Positions 33,412-47,339 of a DNA stretch of 64,000 nt are shown one piece after another. How positions within the stretch are numbered: position 1 is the stretch's first letter; each line of letters opens with the position of its first letter. The stretch comes from Emydura subglobosa (taxonomy: Eukaryota; Chordata; Testudines; Chelidae). Below the pieces are notes generated by a model. It was given only the letters and a program-made list of their open reading frames with translations, did no database searches and was not told the DNA's origin. The DNA lies in contig ML679962.1 in the NCBI GenBank assembly GCA_007922225.1, positions 36,967,863 through 37,031,862 on the forward strand, read 5' to 3'. Position numbers and translations under genes: made by a program.

Positions 33412-36400
33412 TAGATACAACACATTGCTAGGCGTCAACACGTTAATTCATGTCACATATTTTCATTTCTTTACCATTAGTTTTTAAGGTTTTCATTATT
33501 GCTTTTTGATATCTTTAGTAACGAATGAATTTAATTTTGAAGGAGAATTAGAGGAAGTTTAAGATTTTTAATACATGTATTCAACCCATTTAGTTATATT
33601 CTAAACCAATACTGAAGCATGATAAGGTATAGAATATAGTCCATAACTAGTTTGTATAGTTTACAGTTTAAGAACAAAATTAACTTTGTATGTAACTCCT
33701 ACAATGATAGATTCATTGTTAACTAATTATATTAAGTTGTTGTTGCTATGGCAACAAAACTACAACATGGCTACCTTTGTATACATTATTTGTGAAATTT
33801 TCACATGTAAATTAAAAGTGATGTGTAACAGTATGAGCTTGTTAAAGGTACAGTTCAATACTGTCAGATAAAGATATGATTGAATATTTTTAAAATCCCA
33901 AAGTCCCATGTGAAAACTGAATTTGTGTCTTTAGGTCACATTTTCAGTCCAGAAGTTTACAACACATGGATTTAGAGTCAGGTTTTATAGCTTGTAGAAA
34001 TTGTTGTGTGGCTAGGGTTATTCCACAGTATTTTAAGTTTTAAAACGTAACACCCTGCATTTATAATACATTAACTGGTCTTTATTTCATTTCATGTTGA
34101 TCATCATTGTGTGAACTCATAATTAACCAGTTTAAGTACTGTAGTCTGACTGCAATTGTGTTTTTCTTGAAATTGAATACTCACACGATTATGTTAAAAT
34201 CAGGGCTAAATAATTAAACATATGACTATTTTAATACTAATTTATATTAGCAAAACCTGTACATATGAAAAATATTGTGGAATGACCCCGTAACAGTGTT
34301 GAAGATACAAATATGCTGCAGTTAAACTGATACAATTAGTGTACGAATGTGTGAGACACACCTTTTTTGCACTTATGTACATAGTCCACGAAAGAAATCC
34401 TTGGAACTTATTTTGAATATAAAAAGTCTGTAATAATACAGGAAAAGTTTGTAAAAGAGATAGGTATTACTAAGGCTTTGAAAAGGAGGAGTTTTTTGCT
34501 ATAAAACTTATCTGAAAGCATGATGTTGCTTTGCTGTTGTAAAAGCTTTGTAGTTTGCCATAGCTTACTATACAGCAGACTGATAACAGGTCAGCTTCAA
34601 TCTGCAGCACAGAAAATGGGAAACAGTACTTAATTAATTAGTAGGGTCACGAGCAAAGATTTTAATTGCTTTCATAGCAGCCTACATTTTAAAACACATT
34701 TTAGATCATGGTTTTTATAAGAAGTGTTGTTCACTTTGAATCATGTTAGGGCCTAAATGTCATATGCATTTCTGCTAGTCCCTAATCTTCTTTCTAGCCT
34801 ATACTGTTTTTATCTATGCTAGATTAGTATCATTCCAACAAGTGTTTTAATTATCAGTGGGAAACTGAACTATAGCTACTCATTGTGATTTTATCCATCT
34901 GGAATGGGAAAGCTGGGGGAGAGATTTGAAGAGCTGACGAAGTTTTAGGTGAACAATAAGCAGTGGTGGAGTGTGGGTTGTTTACGGTTGTCTTGGGATA
35001 CTCGTCTGCTGCTGCTGAACTGCCTTGGCATTCTATTAGCGAGAGCGAGAGCTGTTGATCCCATGACACCGTTCTGTTACGCTGGCTGGATTTCTGCCTC
35101 GACCAGCTCTGTGATGAGATTGCGTTGTCGTCTGGTGGCTGCTGAGGTTGGAATGTGAATGCTGATCATGGCAGTGTTGTTAGCCTGTTGCGTTCTGAGT
35201 GGGGCACAGTAAAGGAAGGAGCAGGGAACTCAGCTCTTCTGCTGCCCCTTTGGCTGGGGACTGTACTCCTTCCAAAGCTCCCTCTCCTCCTTGAAGAGTG
35301 AGCAGACGTCCTGTCCCCATGCAGGCTCCACCCCCTTCCAGGGGCGGGGAGAGAATGGGACACGCCCTACCTTCATCTTCGTACGTTCCCGTCTGCGGGG
35401 AAAGGTGGACGCATAACTCCTAGATCTGATGTTTAAAAAAAAAAAAAATCTCTTGTCTCTGCAAATGGCTTAAAATTCTGGCAGCTGCATCAATATTTCC
35501 AACCGTTCTCGGGAGGAATCCACCCAAACCTGCCATGCCATGCGCTTTGATTTTGTGTTAGTGCCCATTCTCCATCCTGGTCGAGTGTAGATGATGGACT
35601 TCCTAGAAGCGGGGGAGGGGAATCCCAGGGCACTGCCGGCGCACACATCATTTAGCGTGCCTAGCGCCAGGCCTGCATGGGGAAATCAGCTCTTACCCCC
35701 ATTCTCTTCCTCTTGCAGAATCCTTTCACCAGCAAATGATGCAGTGACGCATCATCACATGCCATCAAAACCAGTATTGACAGCCCCCAGATCTAGTGAA
35801 CGCCTTCTCCTGCTTTAGCCGCTGCTTATAGAACAGCATCACCTCCAGCCAGCACTTACGCGTAAAAGGCGCAGCACTGCTGTGGGTCAAAGGCTGCTGG
35901 CTGGCGGAAGGCTGGGTCGGGGGAGTTTTTACTTAACCGTAAGGGGAAGGATAAGAAATCTGATTGGCTAGCTGATATTTCTGATAGGGCCCGCTCCTTT
36001 ATTCCTTGTGCTCCCAATCTTCCCCTGATTTCCTTGTGGCGGTAGGCTGGGCAAGGATTGTAGAATGGTGCTCTCAGCGCAGCGTCTGTTAGGAGCTCAG
36101 ATCTGAGCCGTACACTGCTCTGCACCCAGAAGTGTATTTGTACGCTTGGCTGCTTGCCCCGCCTTTGCTTATCGCAACAGCATCCTTTTTTAAAATAAAA
36201 TTAAATACTAAACTAAACTAAAAATATATATACTAGTGATGGGGAGGAAGGATTCGTGTTTTAAAATACCGGTTCCCCAGAATAGATGGCTGAGACCCGA
36301 AGGCAGGGGAAAGTCCGGGATTCGTTTCCTAGTTCTGTTCGTTTGTTTCATTCTAAAGGTGTCTGAATAAGCTGCAGGGACCAGAACCCTGCATGAGCCT

Positions 36401-38163
36401 CAGAGAAGCTAGCCGGTCCAACCTGACCCTGCCAGCTGACGTTTTCACCTTGCACCTCTGGGAAGAACAGAGGGGGCAGGAGAAATGTTGATTTCCAAAC
36501 CAGACCTGCATTGTAAAATCATCAAAAGTCAATGCAAACCGACAGAATCATGGAAAAGAAAATCCCAGGGGGTCTGTGTAAAGGCGGGATTAGAACTTAA
36601 CATTAGGTCAAAAATCCCCGATCAGCTTTGTCTAATCGAAATGGCTGGCATTGCTGATATTTTTCCTTCCATCCATAATTTTAGCACCTGTGCCTTCATT
36701 CCTTACTGTTCTAAGAACTGGGTCTTTTCTCTGACTAAGGAATGTAGGGCCATCTTTTAAAGCGCTGCAGAGTCAAGGCTGTTGGAAATTCACAGAACTG
36801 GCTTGTGTCCTCAGTTAGGTCCCAGTTCAGCAAGCTACTTAGGGACGTGCCTAACTTTTTAAGTAGGTGAGTTGTCTGAGTGTCCTGCTAAATCACGGCC
36901 TTAGAACCAGGCAATCCCACTGACCCCGTCAGGAAGTGTAACTGAGGGTCAGATTCATCCTGTCATCTTTCATGGTGAAATAAACAAGGGAATACATTTT
37001 GGAAATGTTGGTCCTTCCACGGGCATCATAAAAGTCTAGCGTTGGATGCTGTAATTAGTTCAAACCAGTGCATTATTTTGTAACAATGCATTCCTGCAGG
37101 CCACGTAGCACTGCCCTTCGTGCTCAAAGGCGCTTTTATAATTAAGCTCATTCTCGTTTGTCAGATGTTTAAAGAAAAATACTTTGCACTATGTGGAATG
37201 AATCACAGCCAGTAAAACTCTTTTTCACCAGGGTCAGAAACACCGCTAAAATCTTTGCTCGTGACCTTTACTGTCATATTCTCTATCATCAAAATAAAAA
37301 CTGCACATGCCTCTCAAATGAGATATTTAAACATGCAAAAATAACACAACTATTAAATAAAACGAAGTTTTTATCCAAACACACAACAGAGAGAATTACC
37401 TGACACAGAATGACAAGGTTCCAGTTCTTTATTACTGTACACAAATGCTATTTGATAGTGGTGGAAGCCAAATGATTTTGTTGCCATGGCTTTTGTATCC
37501 TAGCAGATGAGGGAATGACATGCCCATTCTTAGATAGACTTATGGGATTTTTCTTTTCAAAATAGATTGTTGTTATTTTAAATCGTTAAAGAAACTCCAT
37601 CCATGGTTGTCACCTGACACTAGATCTCCCTTTTAAAAATATAATAGTAATAATTGATAGAGAATTGCATTTTAGGCAATCACTAAGATCAGGAAGAGAA
37701 TGTTCTCCTAAATTTTCAATTTTTAACATAAAGAAATCATGAATATTATTGTGCTGTGTAAAGTTGGTATTGAAGGACATTCTTCTTTTCATAGATACTT
37801 CTGATAAAACGAAGTAATGGAAACATTAGACCGATGTCAATTTAATTGAATGAAATAGTTTACATTTTTAAAAAATGCTGTTAGCCTGTGAAATTGCAAC
37901 AAATGCATATCTCATCAGCGAATCCCAACAGAAAAAGGCTATTGCAATATTTCAGTTCTAGGTATTCAGTTTGGTCTAATATCGTTCATTCCCTCAACTG
38001 CTATCAACAAGGTGAACGCTTTGAATTTATTTTTCTTTTTGCCACATTATATTGCTGTAGTGCTTGTATGTGCTTTAGTAATGTGCACAATGCTACTCAT
38101 TTTAGTATGTTACTTCTCTATTGTTATTGTTTATTTTTTGATCTTTTAATAAAGTGTATAAAA

Positions 38164-40485
38164 TTCTTGGTTACGTTTTTTATGGACCCATATCTACACG
38201 GTCATAGGATTTTACTTTAAAGACTTTTCAAGTTCCAGTTTTAGTCCCAGACTTCAAAGGTTCTGATGTAAAAATTATAATTAATGAAATTTGGTTCAAT
38301 GTAGAGCAAAATAAATTTCTTTCCAGAAAATACCTTCAGTATTTTGAAATCTGTAGCTGATGCATCCTTTTTATTGGATGCATTAGGCCTAGCATATTGA
38401 AGTTACTAACGCAAGAAAGAAATTTGTATTTTAGAAAAATAAAAGTAAACTTTGCAGACACTGCCGGCTGGTTTCTCTTGTGCCTTAGACATTCTGAGAC
38501 ACGTAAGGTGTTACGTTTTGTATTTTTTCTTCATTTCTTTCTGACCCTATTTTGGATGTAACTGGGGAGGAGATCAATACTATGCATTTGAAGATAACCC
38601 TGAGGAATAAATTGAATGTGATTCAAATACCTGCACTGTTTGCAGCACAGAAATGTGTGTGAATTTTTCCCTTGTAACGTGCATGCTAGGTATCTGATGA
38701 GTGGCACAGTGTAGGCGTAATTCAACAACGATTTGCCAAGAGCTAAACCCTGCGATTCAAAATTCCCATTGAAGCAGCCCGTGATCTTGCCTGGTTCTGG
38801 ATTGACAACACTGAATTCCTCACGCTATCCACAAAGCAGGTGACACGTGGGCTGTGACACCAAGCTCCTGTAGAGGAATTACAGCTGGAGCCGTGGCCAG
38901 CCTTGAACATTAGCTCATTGCTGACACTCAGCTGTGTGAAACGTAAACAAGGTTTGTGAGTTGGGACGTGCACAAGCCCATTCAGTCCTCCACGGTGGCT
39001 TGAATTTCAGCCAACAAAAATGCCCAGCAGTGCTAACAGTTGTGATGGCTTTTCTGACCTGAATGTCAGAGGAAGGTTTTGACTCTTGGAGGTGCTGAGC
39101 CATGTTTGATTCAAAAGGCCTCTGTAGTCCTGAAGCTTTCACACTAGCTCCAACCAGGTTGCTGCCACCTGCATTGGCTTCCTCGAAAAGACTGATGCCC
39201 ATTCTGTCAGGCCAGTGCTTACCTCCTGAACAGCCTGGGAGTGACAGGCGCAACTTGGGGGCCCAGAAGACTGAGGGTGGTTACAGTTTTCCCGTAAATT
39301 GGTCTGGAGCGATGGCTTTTCAGCCCTCGTTTTTGGCTGTGGTGTTTAGTACAGACCTGTATTGAGAACTCTCTGCTCTGTACTGGTAGCAACAGAGTCA
39401 AAGAAGAGCATTACATGTCCGTTTCCAAGCCACACCACCACATACACACACACACACACAACGTGGTGCCAGCACTAGACACGGTGCCCGGGGGCTCTTC
39501 CTTGAGTTTAGGAACGGAGACGGCTTGCGTCTCTTGCTGAGCCCTGGCCATGTTGCTGTCCCCCTCGAAGTTCTCAGCTGGAGCAGAACGTAGGAAAGAT
39601 CTTTGCACTTCTAGAAGCACGAAAAGTGAAGGTGCAAATGGCTTTACACCTCTAATCTCTAAATGGCCCTTCCCCTCCTGCCTGCGCTGCTGGAATAGTC
39701 AACAGTGGTGCCGGGCTAGCCAGGATGATCTGACAAGTCCCGCCTCCTCTGAGTATCAATCTGGTCTCCCTTACTTTAAATTCTGTATGAGTGAAGCTGG
39801 GCAAAGCAACCCCCAGAAGCTCAGCAGCCCTGAGCCGAATCCTGCCAGCCCTTTATTTTCACAATTAGCTGCTGTGGGCTTTAGTAAAAGAGCAACTTTG
39901 GGATCCCAAACCCACAAACCTGTTTCAATTATAAAATGAATTGGAAACAGAGAAACCAAAGCCAGAGAGGAGGAGAACGAGAAGGGCTTTGACCCTGCTG
40001 CTCCAAATAACAGACAAGAAGCTAATACAACAGCAGTGGAAATACCATAAGAGGGACCATATTTGCAGGAACAACAGGGTTAGAGTTGGCATTCTCCCAC
40101 CTTAACACGGAGACGGGCGGCTGCGGCTGCTTTAAATGAACAGCCTTTTGCTATAATTGCTTCGACTGAACACAAATCTAAGGTTCCCTCTTGTACTGGG
40201 GCAAGATCCTGGGCAGTAGAGCTCTGTTGAGACCAAAAACATTTGGCCTATTCACACTGGCTGAGGTCTGGCCCCCAGCGTCTTTTACGTGTCCCAGGAT
40301 GCTGGAGGTGTCTATAGTTAATGCACTTGGTCTGACTGTGAATAGTGTACCAGCTTCACTCGTTACGTCTGAACGGCGTGGGTGCCTGCCCTGCACTATC
40401 CAAACCTCAGACAGTCCTGCCCCAGCTGGTGGGGAAGTTGGATTGTTCCGGGGGATGCAGCCTCTTCTACAGTTAAGCGCGTAAC
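38164..40485. other. Intergenic, nothing recognised
   Basis: I see only a (CA)n microsatellite near 39439-39462 and unassigned sequence. Further AATAAA motifs near 38310, 38442 and 38608 could extend the MBNL3 transcript slightly. The open frames are short and unsupported. Confidence 0.6.
39436..39462. repeat. (CA)n microsatellite
   Basis: 'acatacacacacacacacac' type run of about 25 nt. Confidence 0.85.
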
Positions 40486-40489
40486 GTAA

Positions 40490-43400
40490 GTATGTCAGAA
40501 CAGCCAGACTGGGTCCATCCAGCCCGGTGTCCTGCCTTCTGACCGGGGCCAGTGCCAGACGCTTCAGAGGGAACGAACAGAACAGCACAATAATTGGGTG
40601 ATCCAACCCATCGGCCAGTCCCAGCTTCTGCAGTGTGAGGTTTATTTGAACCTGCTGCCTATTAATTTCATTGGGTGACCCCTGGTTCTTGTGTTGCGTG
40701 AAGGGGTAAATAACTCTTTCCTATTCACTTTCTCTACACCATACATGATTTTATAGACCTCTAGCATAGCCCCCTTAGTCATCTCTTTGTAAGATGAACA
40801 GTCCCAGTCTTTTTCTCTCTCCTCATATGGAAGCTATTCCATATCGCTGGTCATTTTTGTTGCCCTTTTCTATACTTTTTGCAGTTCTAAGAGTTTTTGG
40901 GGTTTTTTTAAGACGAGGCAACAAGCTAGGGTCACCAGACAGCACGTGTGAAATATCAGGACAGGGAATAGGCATCTATATAAGAAAAAGCCCTGAATCT
41001 CGGAACTGTCCTTATAAAATTGGGACAGCTGGTCGCCCTACAGCAAGAACTGCAGGCTGTATTCCAGATGTGGACACACCATGGGTTTATATAGTGGCAT
41101 TATGCTATTTATTGTCGTCTTATCTATCCCTTGCCTAATGGTTCCCAACAGTGTTAGCTATTTTGACGGCTGCTGCACATTGAGCGGATGTTTTCAGAGA
41201 ACTAGCCACAATGACTCCAAGATCTTTCTTGAGTGGTAACAGCTAATTTAGACCCCATCATTTTGTATATATACTTGGGATTATTTTTTCCAGTGTCCAT
41301 TACTTTGCATTTATCAACATCGATTTTCAGCTGCCATTTTGTTTCCCAGTCTCCCAGTTCTGTGAGATCCCTTTGTAACTCTTCACAGTCAGCTTTGGAC
41401 TTAACAATCTTGAGTAATGTTGTAGTGTCTGCAAACTTTGCCACCTCACTGTTCATGCCTTTTTCCAGATAATTTATGAATGTCTTGAAAAACACTGGTC
41501 CCAGTACAAACCCTTGGGGAATCCCACTATATACCCTTCTCCATTGTGAAAACTTGACCATTTATTCCTACCCTTTGTTTCCTGTCTTTTAATGAGTTAC
41601 TGATCCATGAAAGGACCTTCCCTCTTATCCCATGACTGCTTACTTTGCTTAAGAGCCTTTGATGAGGTACTTTGGCAAAGGCTTTCTGCAAATCTAAGTA
41701 CACTATATCCACTGGATCACCCTTGTCCACATGCTTGTTGACAAATTCAAAACATTCTAATGGATTGGTGAGGCATGATTTCCCTTTACAAAAGCCTTGT
41801 TGCCTCTTTCCCAACGTGTGTTCATCTATGCGTCTGATAAATCTGTTCTTTGTACTGAAATTGGGTTTTCCCGCCTTTTTTGGGCCGGAGCCTTTTTTTT
41901 TTTTTTTTTTTTTTAATTTTTTTAGTTGGCATTACATTAGCTGCCCTTCAGTTCTCTGGTACAGAAGCTGATTTAAATGATAGGTCACATACCACAATTA
42001 GGGAGTTCTGCAATTTCATATCTGAGTTCCTTCAGAACTCTTGAGTGAATACCATCTGGTCCTGGTGCCTTATTACTGTTTAATTTATCCATTTGTCACT
42101 TAAAAAGAACGGCTTAGAATCTCCCTCCCATCCTCTGCCGTGAACACCAGTGCGCAGAATTCATTTAGTGTATCTGTAACAGCCTTGTCTTCTCTGGGTG
42201 CTCCTTTAGCACGTTGGGCAGCCAGTGGCCCCACTGAGTGTTCAGCAGGCTTCCTGCTGCTGATGTACTCAACAAACAAACAAACAAAAGTTCCTGTTTA
42301 GTTTTTGAGTCTTTTGCTAGTTGCTCTTGGAAGGCTGTTTTGGCCTGCCTAGTTATTACACTTTTACACTTGACGTGCCAGAGTTTACGCTCCTTTCTGT
42401 TTTCCTCACAAGGATGTGACTTGCAATTTTAAAAGGATGCCTTTTTTGTCACTAACCACCTCTTTTACTCTGTTGTTTAACCATGGTGGCATGTTTCTTG
42501 GTCCTCTGACTGTTTTGTTTGAGGGGCAGGGTGCTGTACATTTAGGGTGAGCCTCTATCATGGTGTTTCTTTTTTTAAATGTCCATGTGGCTTGCAGACA
42601 TTTCACTCTGGTGACTGTTCCTTTTAATTTCCATTAGCTAGCTTCCTCAGTTTTGTGTAGTTCCCCTTTCTGGAGTTAAATGCTACTGTGGTGGGTTTCT
42701 TCGGCATTTTCCCCCTACAAGGAAGTTAAATGTAATTACACTGTGATTGCTATTACTGAGCGGCTCACTTATGTTCACCTCTTGGACCAGATCCTGTGCA
42801 CCTCCTAGGACTAAATCAAGAACTCCCTTTATGGGTTCTGGGACTAGCTGCTCCAAGAAGCAGTCATGAATGGTATCTAGAAATTGTATCTCTGCATCCC
42901 ATCCTGAGGTGACATGTACCCAGCCAGAAATCTCCCATTATTATTGGGTTTTCTCTTTTTTGTAGCCTGTCTAATCTCCCTGAGCATTTCACAGTCACTG
43001 CCACCATCCTGGTGGGGTGTTTGGTGGTACATTCCTGCTGCTATACTTCTCTTATTCAAGCACAGAATTTCTATCCTTAGAGATTCAATGGCACAGTTTG
43101 AGTCATTTCAGATTTTTACTATATTTGACTCAATGTTTTCCTTCACATATAGTGCCACTCTGCCACCAATGAGACCTGTCATTCCTATCTATTTAGTACT
43201 CCGGTATTACCGTGTCCAATTGTTCCCCCAGCCTTCTGTGATCCCTATTCTATCAATATCCTCATTCAATACCAGGCACTCAAGTTCACCCATCTTAGTA
43301 TTTAGACTTGTAGCATTTGTATCACGTTTGTCAATATTTCGTTTTCTGCCTTCGTGATGGAATTGAACCGGACTCTTTCTCATTTGAGTGTTTTTCTCTT

Positions 43401-43500
43401 CAGTTCCTGCCTGTACTTCAACAACTTCTATCCTCCGCTCTTTACGAGGATATAGAGAATCCCTTTTAATAAATCCCACTCTAAGGGACGTCTCTGTCGG
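40490..43500 (-). mobile_element. Decayed CR1 LINE retrotransposon, nearly full ORF2
   Basis: On the minus strand, fragments of CR1 ORF2 appear in the right order. Around 43479-43207 is the endonuclease start (MGELECLVLNEDIDRIGITE). At 43059-42877 is the later endonuclease region. At 42606-42406 is the segment with MPPWLNNRVKEVVSDKK. Next comes the reverse transcriptase at 41814-41527 (VDIVYLDLQKAFAKVPHQRL) and 41561-41202 (SGIPQGFVLGPVFF, KFADTTTLLKIV). The frame changes near 41527-41561. The catalytic box, normally xADD, reads FADT, so the enzyme is dead. A poly-T of over 20 at 41891-41913 interrupts it. The 3' end at about 40490 begins 'tatgtcagaacagcc' on the + strand. The copy is strongly diverged and truncated at the 5' end. 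Confidence 0.9.
41889..41930. repeat. Poly-T tract inside the CR1
   Basis: About 24 T in a row, then 'aattttttttag'. It may be the poly-A tail of something inserted on the minus strand, or expanded simple sequence. Confidence 0.7.
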
Positions 43501-45675
43501 AACCGTGTGCTCCTCCGCACGTGTCCGGTTTCCCCCCCGCCCTTAAGTTAAAAACTCCTCTGACCTTTTGAATTTTACACACCAGCAATCCGGTTTCTTT
43601 TTGATGTAGGTGGAGCTGATCCTTCCTGCATATGCTTCTCCTTTCCAAAAGGTTCCCCAGTTCCTAATGAACCTAAATCCTTTCTTCCTACGCCATCGTC
43701 TCAGCCACTCATTGACACCCTGCAGTTCTGTCTTCTGAGTCGCCCTGTGCTGGAACTGGAAGCATTTTGAAGACTGCTACCATAGAGGTCCTGTTCTGAT
43801 GCCCTGGGAAGGAATAGGGCGGGGAACCTCCCTGGCCATTTATTGTAGGGTCTGATGTGCCTGCCTTGGGCCCCCAGAACTCCCTTTGTAGGCAGGAGGC
43901 TGGGCTGATCCTTGAGGGTCAGCGCTACGAGATGGAGATGATTCTCTCCGAAAGGCGACTGGTTTTTCCATGTTACATGCTTGGGAGCCCCATTGCATCA
44001 GGGGCTCCCAAGACCCGTCCCTGCCCTGAAGATCTGACAGGCTAACCACAGGAGACGGACACAGGGTGGGGAGAGCAAGGGTTCTCGTCCCTGTCGTATA
44101 GGAGAGGGGCAGAGTGACCTGCCCCACGAAGTCCTGGGAATTGCTGAGAAGATTTCCCCAGTCTGACCACAGTGTGAGCTTTCCTCTCACTGTCCAGCTG
44201 CAAACCCTCTGTGCTCTGCTTGAGGATGCTCCAGCTCAGGGAAAGCAGACGCCAAACAGAGGGAAAACATTTTAGTTTCTCTTTCATCTTTAGCAAAACA
44301 AGCCACCTTCGGGGAGGGGGGGGGAACAAGCCAAGCACAGAAGAAATGATACAATTATTTTTTTTATATAAGCCCATTACGAGCTGACTTCTCAGGGCAC
44401 GTTAAGTGACTCCCTCGCTGTGCCAAGCTGCTGGCGACTTTTTCTGTAAATGATCTTGCCCAATCTGATTGCGAAATTGACTCTCTCGTTTATTTCCAGA
44501 ACCGAAAACCAGGGCTCTGGTGCTCTTCCTGCCTGTAGAAATGGGGCAACGCTTCCAAGTGTTCAGATAGCGAGGCGAGCGCCGAGAAAGAGCCTTTTTT
44601 TAATGGCTAATGTGTTTATTCCCCCGGGGGGCCTGCTATCTCTGACCCTCAGCCTTGCCTCCACGGGGCCAGCAGAGCCTGCCCACGCCTCTGAGGCTGG
44701 GAACAGGGCCAGTGAATTTGGTAGGCGTAAGCTCACGTGATTGCTTGTCAGCATGAAAGAGGAACGTAGAGATCTGTTCTTAAATAAGCTGTGTGCCGCG
44801 GCGACCTTTCCACCCAGCGCCTGCAATAAGGGCCGTTACCTGGGAGAGCCCCAGGTCCTGTCTGGGCTGGCAGGAGCGGGCAGCGGTGGGAGGGTGACAC
44901 CTGGCGGTGCCGGTGCCGCTGCAGGAGTGGATCTGAGCTCCTGCCAGCTGCCCAGCGAAAAGGAGGGGGTGTCTGTGCTAGGGAAACCAGCACCGAGTCT
45001 GTCTCCCGGCTGAGCCCTCCCTGCGCGGGCCAGGCCCAGAGGGGCTAGTTGCGCTGCTGCCTTCGCCCATGTGAAGTTCCTGGACGTGTGAAGACAGCCT
45101 CCGGGGGATCTCCAGGCAGGAGAGAGGGGGCTGAAGGGGGGCGGGCACCTCTCCCTGCCGGCGGAGGGAGATCTGCGCAGCTGAGCGCGGTCTCCGCCGA
45201 GCGTGCTCGGCCTGCAGCAGCTGGGGCGTCTCCGGGAGGCTGCTCCTGGAGCAGAGCCGAAGGGGAGTGATGCTCAAACACCTGTGCTGTGTCTGTGCTC
45301 GTCACCAGGGGGGACACGGGGACATGGCTGAGGCCAGCCCGTCTGCAGGCCTAGTGGGAGAAAAGGTCAACAAAAAGCAGAGGCCGCAGCGCCAGGACAG
45401 CCGCCCCCAGCAGCTCAGCCGTGCCCCAGCCAGACCAGGGCGTTTATGGTTCCAGCCCAGGGCTCGGAGCAGGCGTCTTTCCTGCTGTACTCACCGGGCA
45501 ACCCAGCGCCATCAACCCGGCTCAGGCCAGCTTGTGGACGACTTCCCGGTGCCGTCAGCGGGCGCCGGGCTGGGCTCCTGGGAGCGGTGTTGAAAGCAAG
45601 AGGACAAAATGAGAGCTGTGGCCCATGGCAAAAATCCCCCAGGGCCGGAGACGGGGACACACGATGGGGAGGGCT
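43501..45675. other. Intergenic, GC-rich in part, nothing recognised
   Basis: GC content and CpG density rise at about 44560-45560. Several frames are open on both strands, as expected of GC-rich DNA. No protein similarity or splice-supported gene is recognised. A weak CpG island or an undetected exon cannot be excluded. Confidence 0.5.
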
Positions 45676-45965
45676 CTGAGTTACTACAGAAGATCCTCTG
45701 GCAGGCGTCTGCCGGGTGACTCTCAGGGTCTAGCTGATGGCCAGATTTGGGGTCAGGAAGGAATTTTCTCCCAGGTCAGCTTGTCAGAGAAACGGGGGGC
45801 AGGGGGGTTCCGCCTTCCTCTGCAGCCTGGGGCACGGGTCACTTGCCGGGTTAAACTAGTGTAAATGGTGGATTCCCTGTAACCCGAAGTCTTTACACCA
45901 CAATTTGAGGACGTCAGTCACCCAGCCAGAGGTTAGGGGTCTCTTACAGGAGTGGGGGCTTTGTC
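45676..45965 (+). repeat. Old interspersed repeat fragment
   Basis: The run of blocks 'ctagctgatggccagatttg', 'gtcaggaaggaattttctcc', 'cttcctctgcagc', 'gggcacgggtcacttgc' and 'gaggttaggggtct' appears in the order of a repeat I recall as abundant in turtle genomes. I cannot name the family. Confidence 0.55.
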
Positions 45966-47339
45966 TTAGATAGGCGTCTCTTCCCCCCCGCCTCCCCCCC
46001 CCCGTCCCAGTCTTTCACACTTGCTGTCTGGTCCCCCTACAAATGTCTGTCCAGAACGGGGAAGGTGCTTTACAGATGAAGCTACAACACAGCATGTAAA
46101 TGAACGTACCTGATACCGTATTTGTGGCATGTGTCATTTGGAAGTACACACCAGGGTCCATTCAGCTCTTACGCTGTTGAAGCTCCTGTGGGAAGCACAA
46201 AGAAAAATCCAGATTTCCAGGCTTGCTCCACATCCGAATGGGCCTGTGTGGTCCTGACGGCAGACCGGTTTGTATTGAATCCCGCCTTGGTGCTGAATAA
46301 ATAGCTCACTTTGATCTATTTATTAGGAGGAGGAGGAGAACTGAGGAAGAAATCTTTGGATAACCCACGAAGAGTTGTGGATTTAAAACAAAATCCTCTC
46401 CACAGAAGGCAGCCAGCTACCCCCTCCTTTAAACAGAGAGAGACGTTTCATGGTGGATGTTAAAGCAAGAAAAGGCCTTTGAAAATAAGCTTTTCGTTTT
46501 AAGGCTTTACACTAGCAGTTGGGGCTTGGCTACAGGCAAAAGTGAAGCTGGAATAAGCGAGGGTGTGACTTTTAAAGCATAGTCACTATTTCTGATTAAC
46601 TGTACGTGGATTCTCGTATTCCAGAATAACGCTCCAAGTAGACAAGTCCTTCGTTTCAGATGTCCCAGCTGTAGTCCTCTCTCAGCCGACACGGGCTCCT
46701 AAGCACTCAGATCCCTAGAGGTGGGCGTGCATCCAGAAAAGGGCTCCCCTACGGCCGTACGCTGAACGCTTTTGTGCTCCGGCTCGGGTTTGCATGGCTT
46801 GGCAGATGCCGCAGGAACCCTGCAGAACCCGCGCCGAGTCTGGTCTGTCACGGAACAGGCACCTAGTCAGGTGGGCGTGGTACATCACACACACGTGCTC
46901 TTTCTTCTCCATCCGGCCTGGCCATGTGCTTCGTGCATTGCCCTGAATTTGAATGCGCAGATCCAGCCCCGAAGTCCTGGCGTCAGCGTGCTCATTAGCA
47001 GGACGTGAGGAGGTCTGTATGCTCTGTGCGTTTCGTAGACTCTGGGTGGCATTTCAGAGACTGTAGCTAGAGTTTGCAGAGCTATTTCTGCTTTGCTCCA
47101 CAGCTTGGGGGGGGAGGGGAATGCCCCACCTCATGATTTTACTCCCCTAGTTATGCCTCACCCCCAACAGCTGCAGCACACTCATGCTTTCTTATTCCTG
47201 TCCTCCCCCCCACCCCGTCCATGCACCAGCCCATCTCGCCCCACCCGCTCGGGGGCGTGTACCTCCGGACAGGCGATGCAGCAGGTGACAAGCGACAGTG
47301 ATGGACACAGCTGCCTTTATTTGCAAGGGAGTCTAGCCG
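45966..47339. other. Intergenic, nothing recognised
   Basis: Contains C-rich runs near 45984-46005 and no coding sequence that I can support. Confidence 0.55.

Larger units (their letters stand above)
29210..38163 (+). other. MBNL3: MBNL3 3' UTR (far end uncertain)
   Basis: AT-rich sequence with very few recognisable interspersed repeats, as expected of a long 3' UTR. Possible poly(A) signals AATAAA occur near 29983, 30311, 33041, 36981, 38146 and 38442. The one at 38146 ('ttttaataaagtgtat') has a T/GT-rich region after it and is my preferred distal end. Four Pumilio-type TGTANATA sites lie at 29266, 33070, 33404 and 34376. The stretch 34850-36450 is more GC-rich and holds a poor hint of other content, so the transcript may end earlier. 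There are poly(A) runs at 29367-29393. One hairpin repeat lies at 31392-31447. Confidence 0.55.
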
